DNA of 33,263 nt from Bacteroidales bacterium. GTDB taxonomy: Bacteria > Bacteroidota > Bacteroidia > Bacteroidales > UBA932. Positions 7,793 through 15,425 of the stretch are shown here, in pieces. Under the pieces are notes generated by a model, which saw only the letters and a program-made list of their open reading frames with translations, ran no database searches and was not told the DNA's origin. A program made the translations under genes and the position numbers. Positions within the stretch are counted from its first letter, which is position 1, and the number at the start of each line of letters is the position of its first letter. The DNA is taken from contig JAEEQF010000010.1 in the NCBI GenBank assembly GCA_016285175.1, positions 1 to 33,263 on the forward strand. The letters run 5' to 3'.

Positions 7793-9031
7793 ATGAAAAG
7801 ATTCACCATCATAATGCTGGCTCTCCTGGAGGGCCTTTTCCTGCAGGCGCAGGTGATTCCCGGCATCGAGGTGCTGGAGCAGAACGGCTTTGAGGAGCTC
7901 CTGGGCAAACGCGTGGGCCTGGTCACCAACCCCAGCGGCGTGGACAGGCAGCTGCGCTCCACCATCGACATCCTCTTTGAAGCCCCCCAGGTGAACCTGG
8001 TGGCCCTGTACGGCCCGGAACACGGCGTGCGGGGAGATGCCTACGCCGGAGACCACGTGGAAAGCACCAGGGACCCTAAGACCGGCCTGCCGGTGTATTC
8101 CCTCTACGGTCCCACGCGGGAACCCACCCAGAAGATGCTGGAGGGCGTGGACGTGATGGTATACGACATCCAGGATGTGGGCACCCGCAGCTACACCTTC
8201 ATCTCCACCCTGGGCCTGGTGATGCGCGCCTGCGCCAAGGAAGATATCGAAGTGCTGGTGCTGGACCGTCCCAATCCCCTGGGCGGCCTCAAGGTGGAAG
8301 GCCCTTATGTGGAAGAAGGTTTCCACTCCTTCGTGAGCGAATTCCGCATCCCCTATGTCTATGGCCTCACGGTGGGCGAACTGGCCGGCCTCATCAACGA
8401 GGAAGGCCTCAACCGCGGGCAGAACGGCAAGGAAGAGCATCTCAAGTGCAAGCTGAACGTCATCCCCATGCGGGGCTGGCGCCGCTGGATGCAGTACCGG
8501 GACACCGGCCTGCCGTGGATCCTGCCCTCCCCCAACATCCCCTCGGAGGCATCGGCCCTGGGTTATCCCTGCGCCGGCATCTGCGGGGAAATCGGCCATC
8601 TTAACATCGGCGTGGGCTATACCATCCCCTTCCAAACCTTCGCCGCCACCTGGATAGATGCCGATAAACTGAAGGAGCGCCTGGACAGCTACAACATCCC
8701 CGGAACGGCCTTCCGCACCATCCACTATAAACCCATCTCCGGAAGCCTCTCCGGCAAGCTGGTGCACGGGGTGCAGTTCTTCTTCCCGGACTATGAATCG
8801 GCAACCATTACGCTCACGCAATTTTACGTAATGCAGGCCGTCCAGGAGCTGTTTCCGGGGCATAATCCCTTCCCGCTCAAGAGCACCCGGATGCTGGATA
8901 TCGTTTGTGGTACGGATTATGTAAGGACTACTTTCGGAAAGCGTCTCAAGGTCTCCGACATCGTTGATTTCTGGAACAAGGACACAGAAGATTTCAAGAC
9001 GGTTTCCAGGCAGTATTACTTATACCAATAA
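7793..9031 (+). CDS. namZ: Exo-beta-N-acetylmuramidase NamZ (DUF1343, GH171)
   Basis: Protein of 412 residues with an N-terminal signal peptide (MKRFTIIMLALLEGLFLQAQ) and then the DUF1343 core: RVGLVTNPSGVD, LYGPEHGVRGD, YDIQDVGTRSYT, DRPNPLGG and PSPNIPSE motifs. NamZ enzymes of this family, described from Bacillus and the Bacteroidota member Tannerella, remove MurNAc from the non-reducing end of peptidoglycan fragments. A periplasmic location is expected. It follows murI by one base, and the AmpG-like and SpoIID-containing genes lie close by on the other strand, so a wall-recycling role is well supported by context. Substrate specificity is taken from the family, not tested here. Confidence 0.9.
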   Translation: MKRFTIIMLALLEGLFLQAQVIPGIEVLEQNGFEELLGKRVGLVTNPSGVDRQLRSTIDILFEAPQVNLVALYGPEHGVRGDAYAGDHVESTRDPKTGLPVYSLYGPTREPTQKMLEGVDVMVYDIQDVGTRSYTFISTLGLVMRACAKEDIEVLVLDRPNPLGGLKVEGPYVEEGFHSFVSEFRIPYVYGLTVGELAGLINEEGLNRGQNGKEEHLKCKLNVIPMRGWRRWMQYRDTGLPWILPSPNIPSEASALGYPCAGICGEIGHLNIGVGYTIPFQTFAATWIDADKLKERLDSYNIPGTAFRTIHYKPISGSLSGKLVHGVQFFFPDYESATITLTQFYVMQAVQELFPGHNPFPLKSTRMLDIVCGTDYVRTTFGKRLKVSDIVDFWNKDTEDFKTVSRQYYLYQ

Positions 9032-9050
9032 CTTTTAAAATTCAGATGCT

Positions 9051-10547
9051 ATGAAAAGGTTTATGACATTTGCCGCATCTCTGGTAATGGCCATCGCCAT
9101 GCTCACAGCACCCGATATGCTGGCCCAGAGCCGCTCCCGTGGGAGCAACGGCAGCAGCACCCGCTCTTCCCAGAGCACGACTTCTTCTTCCCGGAGCTCT
9201 TCCGGCAGCTCCGCCACCCGTTCCTCCGGTTCTTCCGGCAGCAGCGCTTCCCGCGCTTCCGGGTCCTCCTCCGGCGCATCCCGGTCTTCCGCCACCGCCG
9301 CCCAGCAGGACAACCGCAACCGCAGCAACGGCGGCAGTGCAACCCGGTCCTCCGGCAGCAGCGCAACCCGCGCTTCCGGTTCTTCTTCCGGCGCATCCCG
9401 TTCTACCGGTGCCGCCCAGCAGGATAACCGTAGTCGCAGCACTGGCAGCAGCGCCACCCGGTCCTCCGGCAGCAGCGCAACCCGCTCTTCCGGTTCTTCT
9501 TCCGGCAGCTCCCGCTCTTCCAGCGCCGCCCAGCAGGATAACCGCAGCCGCAGTACCGGCTCCGGCAGCGCAACCCGCTCCACCGGCAGCGGCACCCGTT
9601 CCTCCGGCTCCGCAGCCCAGCAGGACAACCGCAGCTCCGGCACCCGCAGCGGTTCCACCGCAGCAACCGGCGGCAACGTACGCGCCAGCAATGTAGACCG
9701 TGGCGGCCTTTCCGCCACCAGTGGCAACAACCAGGCTGCCCAGCAGCAGAAGGAGCCTTATCGCGACAACGGCTTCAACTACCGTTACAACGATGAGTTC
9801 CGCGTGGACGACCATCACGAGATGTACCGTGTGGCTCCCCATATGCGCGACGCGCTGGCCTGGGACCGTCCGGGTTCCTTCTGGGGAGACCATCCTCACT
9901 ACTACGGATACCGGATCCACACCCTGCCTCCGCACTGGCGCCGCATCACCCACTGGGGTATCGACTACTATTACTACAACGGCATTTACTATCGTCCTTA
10001 TGGCGGTTCTTATGTAATCTGCCGTCCTCCTTTCGGAACTCCGCTGGAGCACGCCATCGAGAGGGCCATCCTCAGAGCAGTCCGCTTCGCCTACTACTGC
10101 GATACCTATCGCACCTACAATACGGTCTTTGACAACTACAACGTGATTGCCCGGCAGAACCTGATCATCGCCCAGAACAACGCCCGCATCGCAGCCCAGA
10201 ACGCCAATTACGCGATTAACGCCAACAGGGCGCTCTCCGCCTACGAGCTGGCCAACATGCTGGGTCTTGTCCAGAGCTTCGCCTACGCAAACTCCGAGTA
10301 CTTCTATCAGGACGGCGTTTTCTACGCCATCAATGCTTCCGGTTCCTATACCACCATCGTCCCTCCGGCCGGTGCCCTGGTCACCTCCCTCCCGGACGAC
10401 TACGTGGTAATCGTAATGAACGGCATTGAGTACTACCTGGTGGACAACACCGTATACCGCACCACCGTTTTCGAGGGCGAGCCCTTCCTGGAGGTGCTGG
10501 GACAGATGTACGGCAGTCTGTACAATCAGTACAACATCTACCGTTAA
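9051..10547 (+). CDS. Secreted Ser/Arg-rich repeat protein, DUF6515-like
   Basis: Protein of 498 residues. A signal peptide ends near MLAQ (about residue 26). Residues ~27-225 are a low-complexity stretch of Ser, Arg, Gly, Thr and Ala built from blocks ending in AAQQDNR(S/N)RS. Residues ~240-330 are rich in Tyr, His and Trp (HPHYYGYRIHTLPPHWRR, YYYYNGIYYRPYGGSYV). An Asn/Ala-rich helix (IIAQNNARIAAQNANYAINA) comes next, then small beta-like repeats with YFYQDGVFYA and GIEYYLVDNTVYR. The Tyr-rich YYxNGxYY blocks resemble DUF6515 proteins of Bacteroidota, whose function is unknown. It starts 19 nt after namZ without its own clear -7 box, so it may belong to the murI-namZ operon. A basic, serine-rich secreted tail could bind anionic wall or surface polymers; this is inference only. 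Confidence 0.75.
   Translation: MKRFMTFAASLVMAIAMLTAPDMLAQSRSRGSNGSSTRSSQSTTSSSRSSSGSSATRSSGSSGSSASRASGSSSGASRSSATAAQQDNRNRSNGGSATRSSGSSATRASGSSSGASRSTGAAQQDNRSRSTGSSATRSSGSSATRSSGSSSGSSRSSSAAQQDNRSRSTGSGSATRSTGSGTRSSGSAAQQDNRSSGTRSGSTAATGGNVRASNVDRGGLSATSGNNQAAQQQKEPYRDNGFNYRYNDEFRVDDHHEMYRVAPHMRDALAWDRPGSFWGDHPHYYGYRIHTLPPHWRRITHWGIDYYYYNGIYYRPYGGSYVICRPPFGTPLEHAIERAILRAVRFAYYCDTYRTYNTVFDNYNVIARQNLIIAQNNARIAAQNANYAINANRALSAYELANMLGLVQSFAYANSEYFYQDGVFYAINASGSYTTIVPPAGALVTSLPDDYVVIVMNGIEYYLVDNTVYRTTVFEGEPFLEVLGQMYGSLYNQYNIYR
9187..9615 (+). repeat. Tandem ~114-bp repeats in the Ser/Arg-rich region
   Basis: The marker CCCAGCAGGA occurs at 9301, 9415, 9529 and 9616, giving periods of 114, 114 and 87 bp (38, 38 and 29 codons). 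Units mix SGSSATRSSGSS-like blocks with an AAQQDNR boundary. All periods keep the reading frame, so copy number could vary without breaking the gene. Confidence 0.8.
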
Positions 10548-10568
10548 TTCAACAAGTTTTTCTTAACG

Positions 10569-10597
10569 CAGGGTGCAAGAGATTGCACCCTGTTTTT
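10569..10597 (+). terminator. Rho-independent terminator after the Ser/Arg-rich gene
   Basis: Perfect 10-bp stem CAGGGTGCAA/TTGCACCCTG with a GAGA loop, followed by TTTTT. It lies 21 nt after the stop codon and touches the stop of the convergent AmpG-like gene. Confidence 0.9.
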
Positions 10598-11876
10598 ATT
10601 TGCGGCCGAAGGATTCCGGCAGGCCGCGGCGGGCGATGAGGACCGCGGCGGCGGTACCCAGGCCGCAAAGCAGGACCAGGCCGAAGTACCAGGGATAGCC
10701 CATAGCTTCCTGGAGCAGGCCGGCCACCAGGCCGGGCAGCATCATGGAAGCGGCCATGAAGGCGGTACAGAGGGAATAATGGGAAGTCTTGAATTCCCCT
10801 TCGGATACATAGATCATGTAGAGGGAATAGGCCGTGAAACCAAAGCCGTAACCAAACTGCTCAATGAAGACGCAGACGCCCACCACCCACAGCGGAACCG
10901 TCTGGACCAGTGCCATATACAGGTATACCACGCAGGGCAGGGCCAGCGAGGCGGCCATGATCCAGAGGGAGCGCCTGAGCCCGTGCCGGGAGATGAAGAC
11001 CCCGCCCAGGATACCGCCCAGCACGATTCCCACAACGCCCACCGTGTTGTTGATGAGGCCGAAATCCACCGTGGAAAGGCCCATTCCACCCTCTGAGACC
11101 GGATCCACCAGGAAGGCCGGAAGAAGCTTGAGGGCAAAGGCTTCCGGCAGGCGGTACAGCAGCATGAAGGCAATGCCCGCCCAGGCCAGGGGCTTCCGGA
11201 AGAAGGTGGCGAAGGTGCGGCCGAACTCCCTGAAGACGGCGCCGAAGGAATGGCTGCGGCGGGGGGCATCGGCCGATGGTTTGGGCAGGGCCCAGAGGTT
11301 GTACAGCGTAATCAGCGTCCACACCGCGGCCACCGCCAGCAGCGTCAGGCGCCAGGCCCGGGGGATGTCTCCGCGGTTCTCCAGCACGCCGGCCAGCACC
11401 ACCAGCGCTCCCTGCACAAAGAGGTTGGCTATGCGGTAGAAGGTGCTCCGGATGCCCACGAAGAAGGACTGCTCCCCTTCCGAAAGGCCCAGCATATAGA
11501 AGCCGTCGGCCGCAATGTCGTGTGTGGCCGATGCGAATGCCGTAATCCAGAACAGCACCAGCGAAGCCGAGAACAGCGAGACTTCACTGCCGGTGGTCCG
11601 GGGCAGCGAAAAGGCCAGGCCGGCGAACAAGGCGCACATGATTATCTGCATGGCAAGCACCCACCAGCGCTTGGTCCTGAGAATATCCACGAAGGGGCTC
11701 CAGAACGGCTTGATGAGCCAGGGAAGGTACAACAGGCTGGTGTAGAGGGCCATATCGGCATTCCCCATCCCCATCTTCTTGAACAGGATCACGGAGATGT
11801 TGTTCACTACAAAGTACGGAATGCCTTCCGCAAAGTAGAGGGTGGGGACCCAGAGCCAGGGAGAACGGGATTTCAT
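10596..11876 (-). CDS. ampG: AmpG-like MFS transporter (probable muropeptide permease)
   Basis: Protein of 426 residues with about twelve hydrophobic segments of the major facilitator fold. YFAEGIPYFVVNNISVILFKK at the N-terminus and HDIAADGFYMLGL in the middle match AmpG-type permeases (the latter aligns with DIVIDAY in E. coli AmpG). AmpG imports anhydro-muropeptides from the periplasm for recycling. It is the last gene of the minus-strand operon; its ATG overlaps the TGA of the SpoIID fusion gene by four bases (ATGA at 11873-11876), which suggests translational coupling. The neighbours namZ, murI and the SpoIID-domain gene support a wall-recycling role. The exact substrate (anhydro-muropeptide, MurNAc-peptide or sugar) remains uncertain. 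Confidence 0.85.
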   Translation of the reverse strand: MKSRSPWLWVPTLYFAEGIPYFVVNNISVILFKKMGMGNADMALYTSLLYLPWLIKPFWSPFVDILRTKRWWVLAMQIIMCALFAGLAFSLPRTTGSEVSLFSASLVLFWITAFASATHDIAADGFYMLGLSEGEQSFFVGIRSTFYRIANLFVQGALVVLAGVLENRGDIPRAWRLTLLAVAAVWTLITLYNLWALPKPSADAPRRSHSFGAVFREFGRTFATFFRKPLAWAGIAFMLLYRLPEAFALKLLPAFLVDPVSEGGMGLSTVDFGLINNTVGVVGIVLGGILGGVFISRHGLRRSLWIMAASLALPCVVYLYMALVQTVPLWVVGVCVFIEQFGYGFGFTAYSLYMIYVSEGEFKTSHYSLCTAFMAASMMLPGLVAGLLQEAMGYPWYFGLVLLCGLGTAAAVLIARRGLPESFGRK

Positions 11877-14077
11877 AGGGTGGTGCCGGGATAATAGAAC
11901 TGCAGGATTTCTCTATAGGATTTGCCGGAAGCGGCCATCACGGCGGCGCCGATCTGGCACAGGCCCACGCCATGTCCCCAGCCATGCCCCCGGAAAACCA
12001 CCTCCTGGCCTTCGAAAGCTACGTCGAACCAGGAGCTGTAAAGGTGGCTCTTGGAGAAGAACTTTCTGATAATGAGCTCTTTGCCGATGATGATAGAGCC
12101 TTTGCTTCCCGTCACGCGAAGGCGGGTTATGCGCCCGGAGCCGCCCCGTTCCAAAGGCTCGATGGCGCTGATCAGGCCCACATCCTCTCCGGAACGTCCG
12201 GCAAAGAGGGCCGAAAGTTCCTCCACGCCATAACGGACTTCCCAATCGTGGAAATCCTTGGTTTCCAGGTCATAATCGTTGAGCACCTGCTTCAGGACAG
12301 CCTCGTCGCGGGTGTTGCACCAAGGATCCTCGTGCACGGTAAGATAGGGATAATCCACGTCTTCCCAGGCGGCGCTGAAGCGCTCCGTGCGCCCGCCGCA
12401 GCATTTGTGGAAGCGGGCGTCCACCAGCTCTCCGTCATAACGCAGGACCTGTCCCCAGGTTTCGTCGATGGCGGCACGGACGGCCTCTCCAACGGCATAG
12501 GTAAGTCCCTGATAGCGTTGGCAGTGGTCATCGGCACACACGTCAAAGCGGTGATGGTCCTCGTGGTTGAACCAGCGGCGGATTTCCCGGGAGGGGCCTT
12601 CCGGTGCGGCATCGGCCTCTCTGGAGAGCCAGGTTACCAGGGAAGGCGTTCCCTTGAAGTCCGGGCCGGTCCGGGCGGCCTTGCCGGCTTTGCGCTGCTG
12701 CACCTGCGCCATCACCCAGGAGCGGGAAATCACGGCATGGGCCTTCAGGAACTCCGGCGAGGCGGTGGCCTTCATCTCCGACGCAATCACGCTCAGGAGA
12801 TAGTCCTCCACGCCTATCACGTTCACCGCCTGCACCTTGCCCCCGTCCACGATGAACTTGAGGGTGCCGGCAAAGCGCTCCTCCTGCTTCCGCTCCCAAT
12901 GGAAGCCGATGCCGATGGTTACATCGTGCAGGATGAAAGACGGTTCCGCAAAGAGCGTGGAGATGGTGGGGGCTTCAAACACCAGCTCGTCGTAGAGCAT
13001 GCCGTTGTAGTCTATCTTTCCCTCCCTGTAGGAGACTTTCTGGGGGCCGGCGCCGTCGGAAATGATCTCGAAAGTGATCTCCGGGGCGGCCAGGATGCCC
13101 ACTTCAATCTTGGGCTGCGTGCGAACCAGGCGCCACAGGAGGCGTTTTTCCTCGGCCTCTGAGATGGATACGTCGTCCAGGATCTCTCCCAAGACGCGGG
13201 CATCTATCCGGTCAAAATCCTTTTCCTGGGGAACCACCACGAAACCGGCCATATCGGCCGCGCCGGGGCGGATGGAGAAGTTCTCCTCCCCTTCGGCATT
13301 GTAGCAGCGGGGCAGTTCACCGCTCCGCATGGCCACCAGGGCGCGGTACTCTCCCTCACTGCACCAGGTGAAGGCGTTGAAGAGGGGTTCCGCGGCCTCG
13401 CCCGTAAGGCTCACGCAGTCCAGCAGCCGATAGAACATCTTGGCCATGGACTTGGCCGTAAGGGCCCGGAGCATGAAGATGCCGCGGGTGAAATGCTTGT
13501 AATGGAACAGCTGGGCATCCCGTACGGAGTCCATGAATTCCAGGTCTCCCTGCAGGGCTTCCGGCACCTCTCCGTTACAGTCCTTAAGGGCGTGCAGCAG
13601 CCTTTCCGCCGCCCGCTCCAGGGGAATATACCCCTTGGGACAGGCCTGGAAATGGGCATGTCCGGGTACCGTGGTTCCGCAGTTGGGACTGTTGTAAAAG
13701 ACGATGTATTCCCCCAGCGAGGCCGATAGGTCCAGCATGTCCGGGAAACGGCGCCAGATGGTCTGGGGAACATGGATGTCCCGCGTAATGACCAGATGGT
13801 TGGGGAAGATGGGGGCCCTGTTCACCAGGATATTGTATTTGCGGCCCTTCCGGCCCTCGAAGGGCAGGGTGTGCTGGTGCTCCATGTAGTTTTCCTCGCA
13901 CAGCGGGCAGCCGTGGTCGAAGATGGGCATGCGGCCCGGATTGGACTGGAGCGTTACCAGGATGCCGCCAAAAGGCATAGTACGGGTATTGGCGCGCTTG
14001 AGGGCACGGTACTTGGCAGCCACCGCCGGCCAAACCGACAGCTGATCGTGTACGAATTTGTCTATATCGCCTGCCAT
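11873..14077 (-). CDS. DUF4922 (GalT/HIT-like) and SpoIID/LytB fusion protein
   Basis: Protein of 734 residues with two parts. Residues ~1-330 hold CPLC (57-60) and PGHAHFQ (HAHFQ at 140-144) preceded by NSPNCGTT. This is the HxHxQ-type active site and a zinc-like CxxC seen in galactose-1-phosphate uridylyltransferase and Ap4A phosphorylase relatives (DUF4922). Residues ~360-734 are a SpoIID/LytB domain: VIGVEDYLLSVIASEM, LKAHAVISRSW, and the closing GHGWGHGVGLCQIGA. Characterised SpoIID proteins are lytic transglycosylases acting on wall glycan. No signal peptide or membrane segment is visible, so the protein looks cytosolic, which is odd for a wall enzyme. It lies 2 nt after the NUDIX gene and overlaps ampG. 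One inference is processing of imported muropeptide sugars coupled to nucleotide transfer; the actual reaction is unknown. Confidence 0.8.
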   Translation of the reverse strand: MAGDIDKFVHDQLSVWPAVAAKYRALKRANTRTMPFGGILVTLQSNPGRMPIFDHGCPLCEENYMEHQHTLPFEGRKGRKYNILVNRAPIFPNHLVITRDIHVPQTIWRRFPDMLDLSASLGEYIVFYNSPNCGTTVPGHAHFQACPKGYIPLERAAERLLHALKDCNGEVPEALQGDLEFMDSVRDAQLFHYKHFTRGIFMLRALTAKSMAKMFYRLLDCVSLTGEAAEPLFNAFTWCSEGEYRALVAMRSGELPRCYNAEGEENFSIRPGAADMAGFVVVPQEKDFDRIDARVLGEILDDVSISEAEEKRLLWRLVRTQPKIEVGILAAPEITFEIISDGAGPQKVSYREGKIDYNGMLYDELVFEAPTISTLFAEPSFILHDVTIGIGFHWERKQEERFAGTLKFIVDGGKVQAVNVIGVEDYLLSVIASEMKATASPEFLKAHAVISRSWVMAQVQQRKAGKAARTGPDFKGTPSLVTWLSREADAAPEGPSREIRRWFNHEDHHRFDVCADDHCQRYQGLTYAVGEAVRAAIDETWGQVLRYDGELVDARFHKCCGGRTERFSAAWEDVDYPYLTVHEDPWCNTRDEAVLKQVLNDYDLETKDFHDWEVRYGVEELSALFAGRSGEDVGLISAIEPLERGGSGRITRLRVTGSKGSIIIGKELIIRKFFSKSHLYSSWFDVAFEGQEVVFRGHGWGHGVGLCQIGAAVMAASGKSYREILQFYYPGTTL

Positions 14078-14079
14078 AA

Positions 14080-14670
14080 CTACAGAAGTGCCATCAGCCG
14101 CTCACGGATATTCGAATACTCCCACTCGAAATTGGGGGTGAGGATGTGCTTGCCCAGGGCGGTTTCCAGTTCCTCCGGAGTCCACCATCGGCCTTCTGAG
14201 ACCTCGGCATTGTCCGGATCCAGATTGGGATGGCCTATCATGGCAAACACGAACACCATTTCCCGGTCCCGTTCGGTCTCCCAGACGTTTACGCCCAGGA
14301 AGGTGGGATTGAAGGCCTGCAGGCCCAGTTCCTCCCCCGCTTCGCGGAAAAGGGCTTCCTGCACCTGCTCGCCGTAAGTGACGTGGCCGCCCACGGCCGT
14401 ATCCCAGTAACCGGGCAGGAGGTCTTTGTCCATGGCCCGCTTTTGCAGGTACAGTTTCCCTTCCCGGTCGATGATATGCAGGTGGACCACCGGATGCAGC
14501 ACCCTGGCGCCGCTGTGGCAATAGGAACGGGTGGCCTGGCCGTAAACCAGGCCGCTGGGCTCTACGAGCGGCAGCATTTCCTCACAGCCCACCGCCGGAT
14601 GGCCGGGATGGTCCACGGAAGGACGGGGATAAAGGGGCGCGGGTTCGGCGGGGTATACAAGATCCATCAT
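14080..14670 (-). CDS. NUDIX hydrolase
   Basis: Protein of 196 residues. A complete Nudix box runs over residues 95-117 (GHVTYGE, then REAGEELGL), giving the metal-binding REuxEE helix. The N-terminal part (EEMLPLVEPSGLVYGQATRS and LHPVVHLHII) and KRAMDKDLLPGYWDTAVGG resemble the IDI-like/YfcD-type Nudix subgroup. These hydrolyse nucleoside diphosphate-linked compounds; no substrate can be read from the sequence. The start is the ATG at 14670, overlapping the thioesterase TGA by four bases; the open frame continues to 14847 but only inside the upstream gene. The next gene begins 2 nt after the stop. The position before a GalT-like nucleotidyltransferase domain hints at shared nucleotide-sugar chemistry, as inference. 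Confidence 0.9.
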   Translation of the reverse strand: MMDLVYPAEPAPLYPRPSVDHPGHPAVGCEEMLPLVEPSGLVYGQATRSYCHSGARVLHPVVHLHIIDREGKLYLQKRAMDKDLLPGYWDTAVGGHVTYGEQVQEALFREAGEELGLQAFNPTFLGVNVWETERDREMVFVFAMIGHPNLDPDNAEVSEGRWWTPEELETALGKHILTPNFEWEYSNIRERLMALL

Positions 14671-15419
14671 AGTTCCAGCCTCACGATGAAATGGGACTTT
14701 CCTTCCACCCGGCCCTCCACATACCAGACGTCTTGGGATTCCTGCAGGCGGAAAAGCTGTACCGGGGTTCCGGGCGTCGTCTCCTTGTTGAAATTGATAT
14801 AGGCATCTTTCACCTGCCCCCCAAGCGTCACTTCCCGCGGAAGGCAATCCATGGCCCAGACCATGTAGCAGGCATTGTTGGCATGGCCGATAAGGTCCAC
14901 GTCCGAATAGGAAACCACATGCTCCCCAACGGGTTCCGCCTCCCTGTCCTTGGGAAGTGAGAGTTTGGGAGCGGGTTCTGCGATGGCATCGTCCACGTTG
15001 AAATCCACATCCAGGAGCTGGGCCAGGTCTTCCGGGCGCACCAGCCGCCTGGTTTGCTCGTCAATGACTACCCAGGAACTGGTGGCCGTAACGGCCGGGG
15101 TACCATCCTGCCCCATCATTCTGAAATCACGGAGATAGAACAGGCCGTTAGCCCCTTTGTGCCAGGTATAAAGCTTCACCTGGTCCCGCCAGGCAGGCAG
15201 TCTTTCAAAATGGATATGCATCCGGGACAGCACCCAGGCGGTATGGTGGATATGCAGGGAATCGTAGCCGAAACCCAGTTCCTGGGCGGCCCAATAGGCA
15301 ATTTCCTGGGCCACGTCCATGAACGCGGCCGGCTTCATGGCCATCCTGGCGTCGGTCTGGTAACAGGGGACGCAAATGTCTTGGCAAAACTTGTAGCCTT
15401 CTCTCTTAACAGGATTCAT
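14667..15419 (-). CDS. Acyl-ACP thioesterase
   Basis: Protein of 250 residues with two hotdog-fold halves. The first has YQTDARMAMKPAAFMDVAQE and the long AWVLSRMHIHFERLPAW strand; the second has SYSDVDLIGHANNACYMVW (residues 170-188), containing the Asn and the region that carry catalysis in FatA/FatB-like enzymes. The family releases fatty acids from acyl carrier protein. Bacteroidota often carry one such gene of about 245-250 residues. It begins 6 nt after the HU-CCDC81 gene and overlaps the NUDIX start, so it is internal to the operon. Its link to the wall-recycling genes further down is not obvious. Confidence 0.9.
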   Translation of the reverse strand: MNPVKREGYKFCQDICVPCYQTDARMAMKPAAFMDVAQEIAYWAAQELGFGYDSLHIHHTAWVLSRMHIHFERLPAWRDQVKLYTWHKGANGLFYLRDFRMMGQDGTPAVTATSSWVVIDEQTRRLVRPEDLAQLLDVDFNVDDAIAEPAPKLSLPKDREAEPVGEHVVSYSDVDLIGHANNACYMVWAMDCLPREVTLGGQVKDAYINFNKETTPGTPVQLFRLQESQDVWYVEGRVEGKSHFIVRLEL

Positions 15420-15425
15420 CAGCGG

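Noticed and set aside
9042..10052. Gly/Ala-rich open frame antisense to the Ser/Arg-rich gene, reminiscent of a PE-PGRS-like protein
   Set aside because: The Gly/Ala repeats are the reverse complement of Ser/Arg codons. The sense frame has a signal peptide, a recognisable C-terminal domain and a terminator.
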